The notes beneath the pieces were generated by a model. The model did no database searches and had not been told where the DNA came from. It saw only the letters and a program-made list of their open reading frames with translations. Shown here one piece after another: positions 7,779 through 15,553 of a DNA stretch of 17,270 bases. Both the position numbers and the translations under genes were made by a program. The stretch spans positions 1 through 17,270 of the forward strand of contig JAVBUR010000125.1 in the NCBI GenBank assembly GCA_031555145.1. Reading direction: 5' to 3'. Within the stretch, counting starts at the first letter, position 1, and every line of letters begins with the position of its first letter. This DNA comes from JAJDIA01 sp031555145 (GTDB lineage: Bacteria; Bacteroidota; Bacteroidia; Bacteroidales; Tannerellaceae).

Positions 7779-10424
7779 TTATTTATGTTCCAGCAGATGC
7801 AGTAACGGCAGGCTGATGGTCACGCCGACACTTTTGTAGTCCGTCCCTTCAAAGCCGACAAACACACCAACACGTCCTATTTGATCGAGCCCGATCGAAT
7901 AGCCGGCTTCACTGTAGCATTTCGTCCCCGGCGCCCGGCGGTACAGCGAATGCAGGTGCAACGACTCACTGAACAGGTAGGTTTGCAGGAAGGATATCCG
8001 TTTCAACAGCAGGTAATTGGATTCCCAGGTCAGGTGTCCCTGCGCCCAAAGGTCGCCTGTAGACCAGGCATAGTTATCGAGCAGGCTGAAGCTCGTATCG
8101 AGCGACCTTTCGGTAATAAACAGCGGGTTGGTATTGAAATGCTTGGCATCCGGGAAGTACATATGATCGGCCTGGAAGAACTTACCTGCATTGACGGCAT
8201 ACGTCAACCGGTCGAACATCCCCATGGCTACATGCTGGCGTATGGACAACTGCAACAGATCAAATGTACTGGACGGTCCGTCTACCACCGACAATCCCCG
8301 CTCATACCGAACCATAAAGGTGGGGTATTTGGAATCAGCATACGTTTTCCTTCCGTCCCGTATATAGTAGCGATACCGGGGTGTATATTCCGCCTGTACC
8401 AACAGGATGGCCGCCTGATGATCCGGCATCGGCAGATTCGGTTCGGGCGTTCCCCAGACGCTGAACGACGTATGATTGTACTGCCCTTTTCGGTCCTCAT
8501 AACGGAAACCGGTAGTCAGCCGCAGGCCATTGGCGATATCGATCCGGTTCTCCGCCTCAATAAACCGTTTTTCATACAGCTTAAGCGGATTCTCTCCGAA
8601 GAAGAAAGAAGAGAAAGAGTTGAGCACCCGTAGCATCCCGTTGCGGTTGAAGTCGGCCGTGGTACGTCCGCCCGACACATGCAATTCGCCTCCCGAAAGA
8701 GGGGCGTACTTCATCACGCCGTCGACATACCAGTTGACTGTTTTCCTTGCCGTGGTATAATAGACGGACGGACTGATCACGATCGAGGTGTGTTTCCGGG
8801 GATTGTATCCGACGGAGAAACGCTGGCCGATCCAGAAGCCATCGACAAAGTTGTATTCGGGTACAGCACGCAGCAACCCGTCAAATCCTACCCAGGCCTT
8901 TTTGCTGACCGGGTATTGATACCCCATCAGGATGGTCCCTATCGGACTGGCCGTAGAATCCGATCCTCCACCACTGCCGATGCCGATCGTAATGGAGTTG
9001 CGCCGGGTGGAGTCGCTTGTCGACGGTTGCATACTGTCTTTCCGCTGGAAACTGATTAATTCTTCGGAACTGAGGGGCGCTTTGCGAATCCCTTCCCAAT
9101 AGATCGAATCGCGCCGGGTAGCCAGGGAGTCGACCGTTTTTCGGACGTCTTCGTTCTCACCGGGTTTGATCTCGAGGCTTTCGCGTTCTTTCTTCTTGGT
9201 CTCCGGCTCGACGGATTCCTGCATCAGACGCGAAAGTTTATAGGCTTCGCGGGTGGTAAGGGATTCTTTGGAGACGAGTTGTTCGAGCTGTTGCTCGGCC
9301 TTTTGTTGCTTGGCCGTCTTCGGTTGGGACGATGGGGGAACGACACGGCTGACCTTGTCGTCCGTTTTCCGGATCACGCCCTGGGCTTCGTTCACGGTCA
9401 CGTTGTTGTATTGCAACGAGGCGTAATACTTGCCGGAGGCTTTGATCCCCATGATGTTGACCTTCAGGTCCATATCGTAGGTGGTGGGCAGGAAGGTATT
9501 TGCCTGTACTTCGTTGTAATGGGCTCTATACCGGATGGTGACGCCCATTTCGGTAAAGGCGAGGTCGGCATACTGTACGTTCCAGGTGTCTTCAATGATA
9601 TACAGCCAGCCGGTCATTAGTTTGCCGTTCTTCTTTTTGGGGATTACCTGTATCTTGTTGACCATATGTACACCATCCGGCACCAGGCCTTCGAAACGGA
9701 AGTTGTAGTAGGAGAAGGCGCCCGGCGATAGCGGGGAGATCCGTTCCATCATATCCGGGTCGTAGATATTCATGGTCAATACCGAGGCGGCATCAGTGGT
9801 GCCCAGGTCCTGGGGCATACTGTTCTTGTAGGCGATGACCTTCTGGTCGTATTTGTCGGGGGCGGTATAGCTCATTTCACTCTGCGACTCGATGACGTAA
9901 AGCTTGCCGATCATGTCGTTCATCTCTTTGTCGTTCATCTGCATCTTGAGCAGCTTGGGAATCTTTTCCACCTTGATAGAGCCTTTCATATAGGCATCAG
10001 CCTGGTAAGTGCTTACCTGGTGCAGGTAGAAAGGCGCCATGGCGATGGCCTTGCGCATGACGGGGTAGGCAAAGTCTTCCCCTTTCCTGTTGATCACGAC
10101 ATCCTGTAGCTGGTATATTTTTTCATCCATCACGACCCGGAGGGTGGTAGTGCCGGTAACGGCAACGGTTACTTTTTCCGTTTTCCGTTCATAACCCAAC
10201 GAACTGAATTCGCAGGTATACGTGCCGGCCTTCAGGGTGACCTGAAAAGCGCCTTTATCATCAATGGTAAGCCCCGATGTCGCTTCACGGATAAATACGG
10301 CGGCATTGGGAATAGGGTTTCCCGCCTGGTCGGTCACCGTCCCTTTAAGCGTCTGGGCAGAAAGAAAAGTGATATTCAACAGTAAACAAACAGCAAAAAG
10401 GCAACATCTCATATTCATACGCAT
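7779..10424 (-). CDS. DUF5686 / CarboxypepD_reg-like outer-membrane protein
   Basis: An 881-residue protein. Signal peptide 1-23 (FLSA, cut before Gln24), then a CarboxypepD_reg-like beta-sandwich (about 25-101: LKGTVTDQAGNPIPNAAVFI and TYTCEFSSLGYERKT). Next comes the conserved start of DUF5686 (GEDFAYPVMRKAIAMAPFY near 115-133), which runs to the end. The C-terminal half is rich in alternating aromatic strands, as in a large outer-membrane beta-barrel. A Lys/Gln/Glu-rich, possibly coiled segment lies between the parts (about 365-425). The same N-terminal domain occurs in TonB-dependent receptors, but no plug domain follows here. Function is not established; a role in the outer membrane is inferred. 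In-frame ATGs at 10418 and 10412 are possible alternative starts; all keep the signal peptide. Confidence 0.85.
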   Translation of the reverse strand: MRMNMRCCLFAVCLLLNITFLSAQTLKGTVTDQAGNPIPNAAVFIREATSGLTIDDKGAFQVTLKAGTYTCEFSSLGYERKTEKVTVAVTGTTTLRVVMDEKIYQLQDVVINRKGEDFAYPVMRKAIAMAPFYLHQVSTYQADAYMKGSIKVEKIPKLLKMQMNDKEMNDMIGKLYVIESQSEMSYTAPDKYDQKVIAYKNSMPQDLGTTDAASVLTMNIYDPDMMERISPLSPGAFSYYNFRFEGLVPDGVHMVNKIQVIPKKKNGKLMTGWLYIIEDTWNVQYADLAFTEMGVTIRYRAHYNEVQANTFLPTTYDMDLKVNIMGIKASGKYYASLQYNNVTVNEAQGVIRKTDDKVSRVVPPSSQPKTAKQQKAEQQLEQLVSKESLTTREAYKLSRLMQESVEPETKKKERESLEIKPGENEDVRKTVDSLATRRDSIYWEGIRKAPLSSEELISFQRKDSMQPSTSDSTRRNSITIGIGSGGGSDSTASPIGTILMGYQYPVSKKAWVGFDGLLRAVPEYNFVDGFWIGQRFSVGYNPRKHTSIVISPSVYYTTARKTVNWYVDGVMKYAPLSGGELHVSGGRTTADFNRNGMLRVLNSFSSFFFGENPLKLYEKRFIEAENRIDIANGLRLTTGFRYEDRKGQYNHTSFSVWGTPEPNLPMPDHQAAILLVQAEYTPRYRYYIRDGRKTYADSKYPTFMVRYERGLSVVDGPSSTFDLLQLSIRQHVAMGMFDRLTYAVNAGKFFQADHMYFPDAKHFNTNPLFITERSLDTSFSLLDNYAWSTGDLWAQGHLTWESNYLLLKRISFLQTYLFSESLHLHSLYRRAPGTKCYSEAGYSIGLDQIGRVGVFVGFEGTDYKSVGVTISLPLLHLLEHK

Positions 10425-10450
10425 AATCCATAAAGCTTAGATTCTAGCGA

Positions 10451-10458
10451 CAAATATA
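10451..10458 (-). promoter_or_regulatory. -7 promoter element for the DUF5686 gene
   Basis: The minus strand reads TATATTTG, an exact TAnnTTTG match. The predicted start near 10446 gives a leader of about 22 nt before the ATG at 10424. No good -33 TTTG. Confidence 0.55.
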
Positions 10459-10687
10459 GGGATTTGCTCGAAGAATGTATCGACATAAGACGTTATTCGG
10501 CAAGTCGGTAACACTTGTTAGGCTAAAAACACACTTGAAAGGTCTTCTCATTAACAAAATGTGAAAGCGAGGATCTTCAAATACGGACAGACTTGAAACC
10601 AACCGATCTTCTGATTCGGACTGTGCTGAAGACAGCGTCTGCCGGGCTTTGAGATTGGGTCTGTATCAAGGGCCGGTTATATAAATG
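10459..10687. other. Gene-free spacer between the DUF5686 promoter and the carB terminator
   Basis: No convincing reading frame, tRNA or other RNA gene was seen. Minor features: a short interrupted palindrome TAACA-CT-TGTTA (10509-10520) and two partly matching segments starting GATCTTC and ending CGGA (10572-10587 and 10605-10620). Neither is strong enough to name. Confidence 0.5.
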
Positions 10688-10717
10688 AACAACGGCGGAC
10701 TTATGCCCGCCGTTGTT
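10688..10717. terminator. Strong hairpin downstream of carB
   Basis: A perfect 11-bp stem (AACAACGGCGG at 10688-10698 with CCGCCGTTGTT at 10707-10717) around an 8-nt loop. It lies 20 nt beyond the carB stop codon. On the minus strand it is followed by CATTTATAT, so it is the likely carB terminator even though the T tract is broken. Confidence 0.8.
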
Positions 10718-10736
10718 TGTTCTATGTAATGAAGAA

Positions 10737-13700
10737 TCAATATTCCTGCCAGCTCTTGATCTGGATTTCTTCTTCTCTCAGGTTGCAGAAGGCGCTGATA
10801 AAGGCGCTTGCCAGACGTGCGTTGGTGATCAGCGGGATGTTATGATCGATCGCGGCGCGACGGATCTTGTAGCCGTTGGTCAGCTCACGCTTGCTGTGGT
10901 CTTTCGGGATGTTGATGACCAGGTCGAACGCATGGTTGCTGAACATCTCCATGATGTTGAGTTCGCCCGTTTCGTCCGGCCAGGATACGGCAGTTGCCGG
11001 GATGCCATTGTCGTTGAGGAACTTAGCTGTGCCCTGTGTCCCATAGAGGGTATATCCCTTGTCGGCCAGTGTGCGGCAGGGTTCCAGCAGGTCCACCTTG
11101 CTCTTGGCGGCTCCGGAAGAAACCAGGATATGGTTGCCCGGTATCGTATTGCCGACAGCCATCATAGCTGAGAGCAGTGCTTCGTCGAAGTCGTCACCGA
11201 TACAACCTACTTCGCCCGTAGAACTCATATCCACACCCAATACCGGGTCGGCCTTATGCAGGCGGGCAAATGAGAACTGAGAAGCCTTTACGCCGATCCA
11301 ATCGATGTCGAACGCGCTCTTGTCCGGTTTCGTATAGGGAGCGTCGAGCATGATACGGGTCGCTGTTTCGATAAAGTTGCGTTTCAGCACCTTCGATACG
11401 AATGGGAAACTACGTGAGGCGCGGAGGTTACATTCGATGACCTTCACATCATTATTCGTCGCCAGGAACTGGATATTGAACGGGCCGCTGATGTTGAGCT
11501 CTTTCGCGATCATCTTGCTGACCTTCTTGATGCGGCGTGCCGTTTCGAAGTAGATCTTCTGTGCGGGAAACACCAGCGTAGCGTCGCCCGAGTGTACACC
11601 GGCAAACTCAATATGTTCGGAGATAGCGTATTCCACCACTTCGCCATTCATGGCAACAGCGTCAAATTCCACTTCTTTCGCACCCTGCAGGAACTCGGAA
11701 ACCACTACCGGGTGTTCTTTCGATACCTTGGCGGCAAGGTTGAGGAATTCGATCATCTGTTCCTTCGTGTAACATACGTTCATAGCAGCGCCCGAGAGCA
11801 CATACGACGGACGGATCAGAATGGGGAAGCCTACTTTCTCGATGAAAGCGTCTATTTCTTCCATGCTGGATACTTCCGCCCAATGCGGCTGGTCGATGCC
11901 CAGCGTGTCGAGCATGGCCGAGAACTTATGGCGGTTTTCCACCCGGTCGATCGACAGCGGTGAGGTACCCAGGATGGGCACCTGCTGCTGGTGAAGCTTC
12001 ATGGCGAGGTTGTTCGGGATCTGTCCGCCCATGGATACGACCACACCCTTCGGTGTTTCGAGGTCAATCACGTCGAGGACGCGTTCGAGCGACAGTTCGT
12101 CGAAGTAGAGGCGGTCGCACATATCGTAGTCGGTCGATACCGTTTCGGGGTTGTAGTTGATCATGATCGATTTATAACCCAGTTTGCGCGCTGTCAGTGC
12201 CGCATTCACCGAGCACCAGTCGAATTCGACCGACGAACCGATACGGTAGGCTCCTGATCCGAGGATGACCACGCTCTTCTCATTCTTGTAGTAAGAGATA
12301 TCGTTGTCCGAACCATCGTACGTGAGGTAAAGATAGTTCGTCAGTTCCGGATGTTCGGAGGCGATCGTGTTGATGCGCTTCACGCTCGGCAGGATACCCA
12401 GTTTCTTGCGGTAGTTGCGCACGCGGATGTTTTCCTTCGTCATATTGCCTTGCGGGTTTTCCACATAGCGGGCAATCTGGAAGTCGGAGAATCCGAGACG
12501 TTTGGCTTCGCGCAGTACATCGGCAGGCAGGCTGTCGATGCTGGTATAGCCGGAGAGGACGTGGGTATAATCGACGATATTCTTCAGTTTGCCAAGGAAC
12601 CAGTGGTTGATCTTCGACAGTTCGTGGATACGGTCGATAGTATAACCCTGTTCGAGAGCACTTGCCACGGCGAAGATGCGGAGGTCGGTCGGGTTGGCCA
12701 GTTCTTCGTCGAGGTTGTCGAATGCGATGTCGTTATTGCCCACGAAGCCGTGCATGCCCTGTCCGATCATACGGAGACCTTTCTGGATGATTTCTTCGAA
12801 GCTCTTACCGATCGACATGATCTCGCCAACCGACTTCATGCTCGAACCGATCTGGCGGCTTACACCGACAAACTTCGTCAAGTCCCAACGTGGTATCTTG
12901 ACAATGATGTAATCTACTTCCGGTGCTTTGTAGGCGGAGTTAGGTGTCCCCATTTCTCCGATCTCATCGAGTCCGTAACCCAGTGCCAGCTTTGCGGCCA
13001 CGAAAGCCAACGGATAACCACTTGCCTTGGATGCGAGTGCCGATGAACGGCTCAGGCGGGCGTTTACTTCGATCACACGGTAGTCGCGTGTATCTGAATC
13101 GTAGGCGTATTGGATATTACATTCGCCCACGATGCCGAGGTGACGGATCACGCTGGCGGAGAGTTCGCGCAACATCGCCACTTCTTCGTCTACCAACGAG
13201 CAGGTGGGGGCCACCACGATACTTTCGCCCGTATGTACACCCAGCGGGTCCACATTTTCCATGCTTACCACCGTAAAGCAGTGGTCGTTCTTATCGCGGA
13301 TCACTTCGAATTCGATTTCTTTCCAGCCTTTCAGCGACTCTTCCACCAGGATCTGGGTAGAGTAAGCGAATGCGCTTTCAGCCAGCGTCCGGAGTTCGGC
13401 TTCGTCTTTGCAGATACCGCTACCCAGTCCGCCGAGGGCATAGGCTGAGCGGATCATCACCGGGAAGCCGATCTTATAAGCAGCCGCTACGGCGTCGCCC
13501 ATGCTTTCGACAGCTTGGCTGATAGGGGTCTTTACATTGACTTCGTTCAGCTTCTTCACAAAAAGGTCGCGATCTTCGGTGTACATGATGGCTTCTACCG
13601 ACGTACCCAGTACTTTCACACCATACTTGGCCAGGGTGCCTTCGTTGTAGAGTTGGGTACCGCAGTTCAGCGCCGTTTGTCCGCCAAAGGCGAGGAGGAT

Positions 13701-13952
13701 ACCGTCAGGTTGTTCCTTCTTGATCACCTCTTCCACAAAGTAGGGAGTGATGGGGAGGAAATACACCTTGTCGGCCACCCCTTCCGAGGTTTGGATGGTT
13801 GCAATGTTGGGGTTGATCAATACACTGCTGATGCCTTCTTCACGCAGGGCCTTGAGCGCCTGTGATCCGGAGTAGTCAAACTCGCCGGCCTGACCGATCT
13901 TCAGGGCGCCTGATCCCAGGACGATTACCTTTTTGATTCCACTTTTCGACAT
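10737..13952 (-). CDS. carB: Carbamoyl-phosphate synthase large subunit
   Basis: A 1071-residue protein, the normal length for CarB (E. coli 1073). It makes carbamoyl phosphate from bicarbonate, ATP and ammonia supplied by the CarA glutaminase, feeding pyrimidine and arginine synthesis in the cytoplasm. It has the two homologous halves of the family, both opening with a VxVLGSGxxxIG-type loop (residues 9-20 and 561-572). Each half has an ATP-grasp domain (about 128-400 and 672-930; RSAYALGGLGSG near 168-179, RPSYVLSGAAM near 714-724; metal-site EVNARLSRSSA 295-305 and ECNLRASRSFP 840-850). An MGS-like allosteric domain (about 940-1071) binds effectors such as UMP in the E. coli enzyme. The gene stands alone: carA is not adjacent. 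It has its own promoter and an attenuator-like leader (13953-14156). Confidence 0.97.
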   Translation of the reverse strand: MSKSGIKKVIVLGSGALKIGQAGEFDYSGSQALKALREEGISSVLINPNIATIQTSEGVADKVYFLPITPYFVEEVIKKEQPDGILLAFGGQTALNCGTQLYNEGTLAKYGVKVLGTSVEAIMYTEDRDLFVKKLNEVNVKTPISQAVESMGDAVAAAYKIGFPVMIRSAYALGGLGSGICKDEAELRTLAESAFAYSTQILVEESLKGWKEIEFEVIRDKNDHCFTVVSMENVDPLGVHTGESIVVAPTCSLVDEEVAMLRELSASVIRHLGIVGECNIQYAYDSDTRDYRVIEVNARLSRSSALASKASGYPLAFVAAKLALGYGLDEIGEMGTPNSAYKAPEVDYIIVKIPRWDLTKFVGVSRQIGSSMKSVGEIMSIGKSFEEIIQKGLRMIGQGMHGFVGNNDIAFDNLDEELANPTDLRIFAVASALEQGYTIDRIHELSKINHWFLGKLKNIVDYTHVLSGYTSIDSLPADVLREAKRLGFSDFQIARYVENPQGNMTKENIRVRNYRKKLGILPSVKRINTIASEHPELTNYLYLTYDGSDNDISYYKNEKSVVILGSGAYRIGSSVEFDWCSVNAALTARKLGYKSIMINYNPETVSTDYDMCDRLYFDELSLERVLDVIDLETPKGVVVSMGGQIPNNLAMKLHQQQVPILGTSPLSIDRVENRHKFSAMLDTLGIDQPHWAEVSSMEEIDAFIEKVGFPILIRPSYVLSGAAMNVCYTKEQMIEFLNLAAKVSKEHPVVVSEFLQGAKEVEFDAVAMNGEVVEYAISEHIEFAGVHSGDATLVFPAQKIYFETARRIKKVSKMIAKELNISGPFNIQFLATNNDVKVIECNLRASRSFPFVSKVLKRNFIETATRIMLDAPYTKPDKSAFDIDWIGVKASQFSFARLHKADPVLGVDMSSTGEVGCIGDDFDEALLSAMMAVGNTIPGNHILVSSGAAKSKVDLLEPCRTLADKGYTLYGTQGTAKFLNDNGIPATAVSWPDETGELNIMEMFSNHAFDLVINIPKDHSKRELTNGYKIRRAAIDHNIPLITNARLASAFISAFCNLREEEIQIKSWQEY

Positions 13953-14002
13953 AATACGTTTTGTAGTTTTATATTGTTGATTCTGTTACTTCCCGGCAGG
14001 AC

Positions 14003-14033
14003 AAAAAAAATGCGTTAGAAATACCTAACGCAT
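14003..14033 (-). terminator. Intrinsic terminator inside the carB leader
   Basis: On the minus strand, a perfect 9-bp stem (ATGCGTTAG, loop GTATTT, CTAACGCAT) is followed by eight Ts including the last stem base. This is a canonical minus-strand terminator; the plus side has no T tract. It sits 50 nt upstream of the carB ATG and downstream of the carB promoter. It could also end transcripts arriving from the DUF418 gene. Confidence 0.88.
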
Positions 14034-14138
14034 CTATATAAAAAATAAGAATCCTGCAAATAAAGAAAAATGAGTTTCGACATCCGGTCTGTAATCGGAT
14101 AAGTACGTTGCTTTTCCCATATGTGCCTTTTCTGCCAT
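14034..14138 (-). CDS. Possible 34-residue leader peptide of carB
   Basis: ATG at 14138 and TAG at 14036-14034, starting about 18 nt after the predicted transcript start. The product starts MAEKAHMGKATYLSDY and ends HFSLFAGFLFFI. Five of the last eleven codons encode Phe, so the mRNA there is very U-rich (TTTTT, TTTATTT, TTATTTTTTATA). The stop codon directly abuts the terminator stem, so a ribosome at the stop would cover its 5' arm. This is the geometry of the enteric pyrL leader peptide. A 34-codon open frame can occur by chance and there is no clear ribosome-binding site, so coding status is uncertain. Translation might instead start at the second ATG (codon 7). Confidence 0.42.
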   Translation of the reverse strand: MAEKAHMGKATYLSDYRPDVETHFSLFAGFLFFI

Positions 14139-14160
14139 GAAACTCTTTTTCAAATCGGCG

Positions 14161-14192
14161 CAAAGGTAGGATTTATATTCCAAATCATCAAA
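14161..14192 (-). promoter_or_regulatory. carB promoter
   Basis: On the minus strand, TTTG (14192-14189), a 20-nt spacer, then TACCTTTG (14168-14161). This is a full match to the Bacteroidetes primary-sigma consensus TTTG-N19-21-TAnnTTTG. It lies in the gap after the DUF418 stop codon at 14206, so carB is expressed independently of that gene. Confidence 0.8.
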
Positions 14193-14205
14193 TCAAAGAA
14201 CAAAT

Positions 14206-15405
14206 TTATTTTTTAATTCCCAGCCATGTCAGCTTGTGCCAGAGTGATTCCAACGGCCCTTGCCGGTGGCTCTTCAGCCACCATTTACAGAACTGCACCT
14301 GGAGCAGGAACATACCAATGCCGATCAGCATACTGAGTGTATATCCGCAATACGGTGCCAGATACAATCCGAAGGGGAAATAGATCAAGGCGCCGATCAT
14401 CGACTGTCCGACGTAATTACTCAAACTCATTCGTCCGTAGAAGCGGAGGCTTGAGGTGAGCTTCTGTATTCGTTCGCTCTGATACAATAAGAAGAAGGAT
14501 GCGACAAGAACTGTCGTAAAGGCAAACTTCTGCCACATATCGAGAACCACGCCAACCGTCTGTTTAACCATCACTGCCTCTGCATTATCATACACCAACA
14601 CCTTCAACTGATACACCGGGCAGAACAATACGGCGGCAATGATCAGCGCCCGTACCCAGAATCGTTTCGAGGCTTCCGAAGGAACGAACAACTGCCGGCG
14701 ACCCAGCATCATCCCAAGCATAAACAACCCGGCTGTCTGCACATACCGTCCGGCACCGATGGCCCAGAGCAGGCTGGCCCACTGTCCATACGTCATATTC
14801 CGGGTGAGAAATGTCCAGAAGTTACCTTCCTTCGTATACCGGGCCACTTCCGCATACATCTTGCCCACGCCGAGGTTCGGCAGTGTATAGTCCGGATTGA
14901 ACAGGCTGGCTATATAATGGCACCATTCCACCGGCTGGCAGAGTAGGATCACGGCAAAGATCAACACCGCCCGGTCGCTCCACTTCCTTACCAGAATCAG
15001 GAACAACCCCGTGATGGCATACAACAGCAGCACGTCGCCCGCTGGGAAAAACGCCGCATTCAACGTCGCAAACAACGTCAACAACAGCAACCGCCAGGCA
15101 AAACGCGGACCGAAATCCCGTCCCTGTTCCGCCTGTTTCGCGTACATTATATAGAATGTAAACCCAAACAGCAGTGCAAAGATCGAATACGACTTCCCCG
15201 CAAACAGCGAAAAGACCACACTGAACACCCCTTCATCCAGGATATTCAGCCACGTCGGCATGCTAGCCGCATCCGGGTACACCGGAAAGATAAAGTGCTC
15301 CACATTATGTACTAAAAGAATCGCCATTACGGCAAAGCCACGCAGGGCATCCACCACTTCCAAGCGCGGACGCTTGAGGACAGGCTGAGGTATTTGTGTT
15401 TCCAT
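14206..15405 (-). CDS. DUF418-family polytopic membrane protein
   Basis: A 399-residue inner-membrane protein with about ten hydrophobic helices. It begins with the conserved cytoplasmic motif RLEVVDALRGFAV (about residues 14-26) leading into the first helix with HN (33-34). This is the signature of the DUF418/YeiB group, which shares its fold with acyltransferase-3-like and heparan-alpha-glucosaminide N-acetyltransferase-like membrane proteins. The C-terminal part (about 235-395) with FYGRMSLSNYVGQSMIG is the DUF418 domain proper. The substrate is unknown; transfer of an acyl group to an envelope molecule is a fold-based guess. It starts 17 nt after the stop of a 40-codon frame on the same strand. 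The downstream gap to the carB promoter holds no hairpin of its own. Confidence 0.9.
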   Translation of the reverse strand: METQIPQPVLKRPRLEVVDALRGFAVMAILLVHNVEHFIFPVYPDAASMPTWLNILDEGVFSVVFSLFAGKSYSIFALLFGFTFYIMYAKQAEQGRDFGPRFAWRLLLLTLFATLNAAFFPAGDVLLLYAITGLFLILVRKWSDRAVLIFAVILLCQPVEWCHYIASLFNPDYTLPNLGVGKMYAEVARYTKEGNFWTFLTRNMTYGQWASLLWAIGAGRYVQTAGLFMLGMMLGRRQLFVPSEASKRFWVRALIIAAVLFCPVYQLKVLVYDNAEAVMVKQTVGVVLDMWQKFAFTTVLVASFFLLYQSERIQKLTSSLRFYGRMSLSNYVGQSMIGALIYFPFGLYLAPYCGYTLSMLIGIGMFLLQVQFCKWWLKSHRQGPLESLWHKLTWLGIKK

Positions 15406-15413
15406 GATGGCGG

Positions 15414-15421
15414 CAAATATA
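15414..15421 (-). promoter_or_regulatory. -7 promoter element close to the DUF418 start
   Basis: The minus strand reads TATATTTG, exact TAnnTTTG, ending 8 nt before the ATG at 15405. Predicted transcript start near 15409 leaves a leader of only about 4 nt. No -33 TTTG. A second candidate -7 at 15566-15573 could also drive this gene through the 40-codon frame. Confidence 0.45.
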
Positions 15422-15422
15422 G

Positions 15423-15545
15423 TTATTCTTCAGGACTTACGTGCATCGCTATTTGTTCAAATTGTTCTATCAATTTAGTTCTGTCTATGAGAACAACCCC
15501 CAATTGCACGCCAAGCAGTTTTAATACCTGATTGACCTTGTCCAT
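15423..15545 (-). CDS. Possible 40-residue protein upstream of the DUF418 gene
   Basis: ATG at 15545 to TAA at 15425-15423. The product starts MDKVNQVLKLLGVQLGVV, continues LIDRTKLIEQFEQIAMHV and ends SPEE. The pattern is of two short amphipathic helices with balanced charge, unlike a random AT-rich frame. A TATATTTG -7 element at 15566-15573 would give a 16-nt leader, adding support. The frame is also open for about 18 codons upstream of the ATG without another ATG, so this may be the 3' remnant of a longer gene. I do not recognise a family. It ends 17 nt before the DUF418 ATG, so the two could be cotranscribed. Confidence 0.4.
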   Translation of the reverse strand: MDKVNQVLKLLGVQLGVVLIDRTKLIEQFEQIAMHVSPEE

Positions 15546-15553
15546 ATTCAATA

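Larger units (their letters stand above)
13953..14156 (-). promoter_or_regulatory. carB 5' leader with attenuator-like layout
   Basis: Predicted transcript start near 14156, about 200 nt before the carB ATG. In transcript order it has: a 13-nt segment (14151-14139) that can pair with a segment further down (14078-14065, one bulge); a possible 34-codon leader peptide (14138-14034); a small hairpin ATCCG/CGGAT inside it; a U-rich run; an intrinsic terminator (14033-14003); then about 50 nt to carB. The terminator lying between the promoter and carB is directly seen; regulation by attenuation is inference. I see no good antiterminator able to pair with the 5' arm of the terminator, which favours a ribosome- or factor-dependent switch. 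Confidence 0.6.

Noticed and set aside
10459..10687. Small RNA gene in the carB/DUF5686 gap
   Set aside because: Only weak short repeats were seen, with no promoter pointing into the gap and no compact fold.
14034..14070. Phenylalanine-sensing attenuator
   Set aside because: Five Phe codons near the stop recall phe leaders, but the downstream gene is carB, with no link to Phe. U-richness sensed through UTP explains the same codons.
13969..14163. 64-codon minus-strand frame through the carB leader starting at TTG
   Set aside because: Its TTG start overlaps the -7 element and lies upstream of the predicted transcript start, and it reads straight through the terminator. The ATG frame at 14138 fits the layout better.
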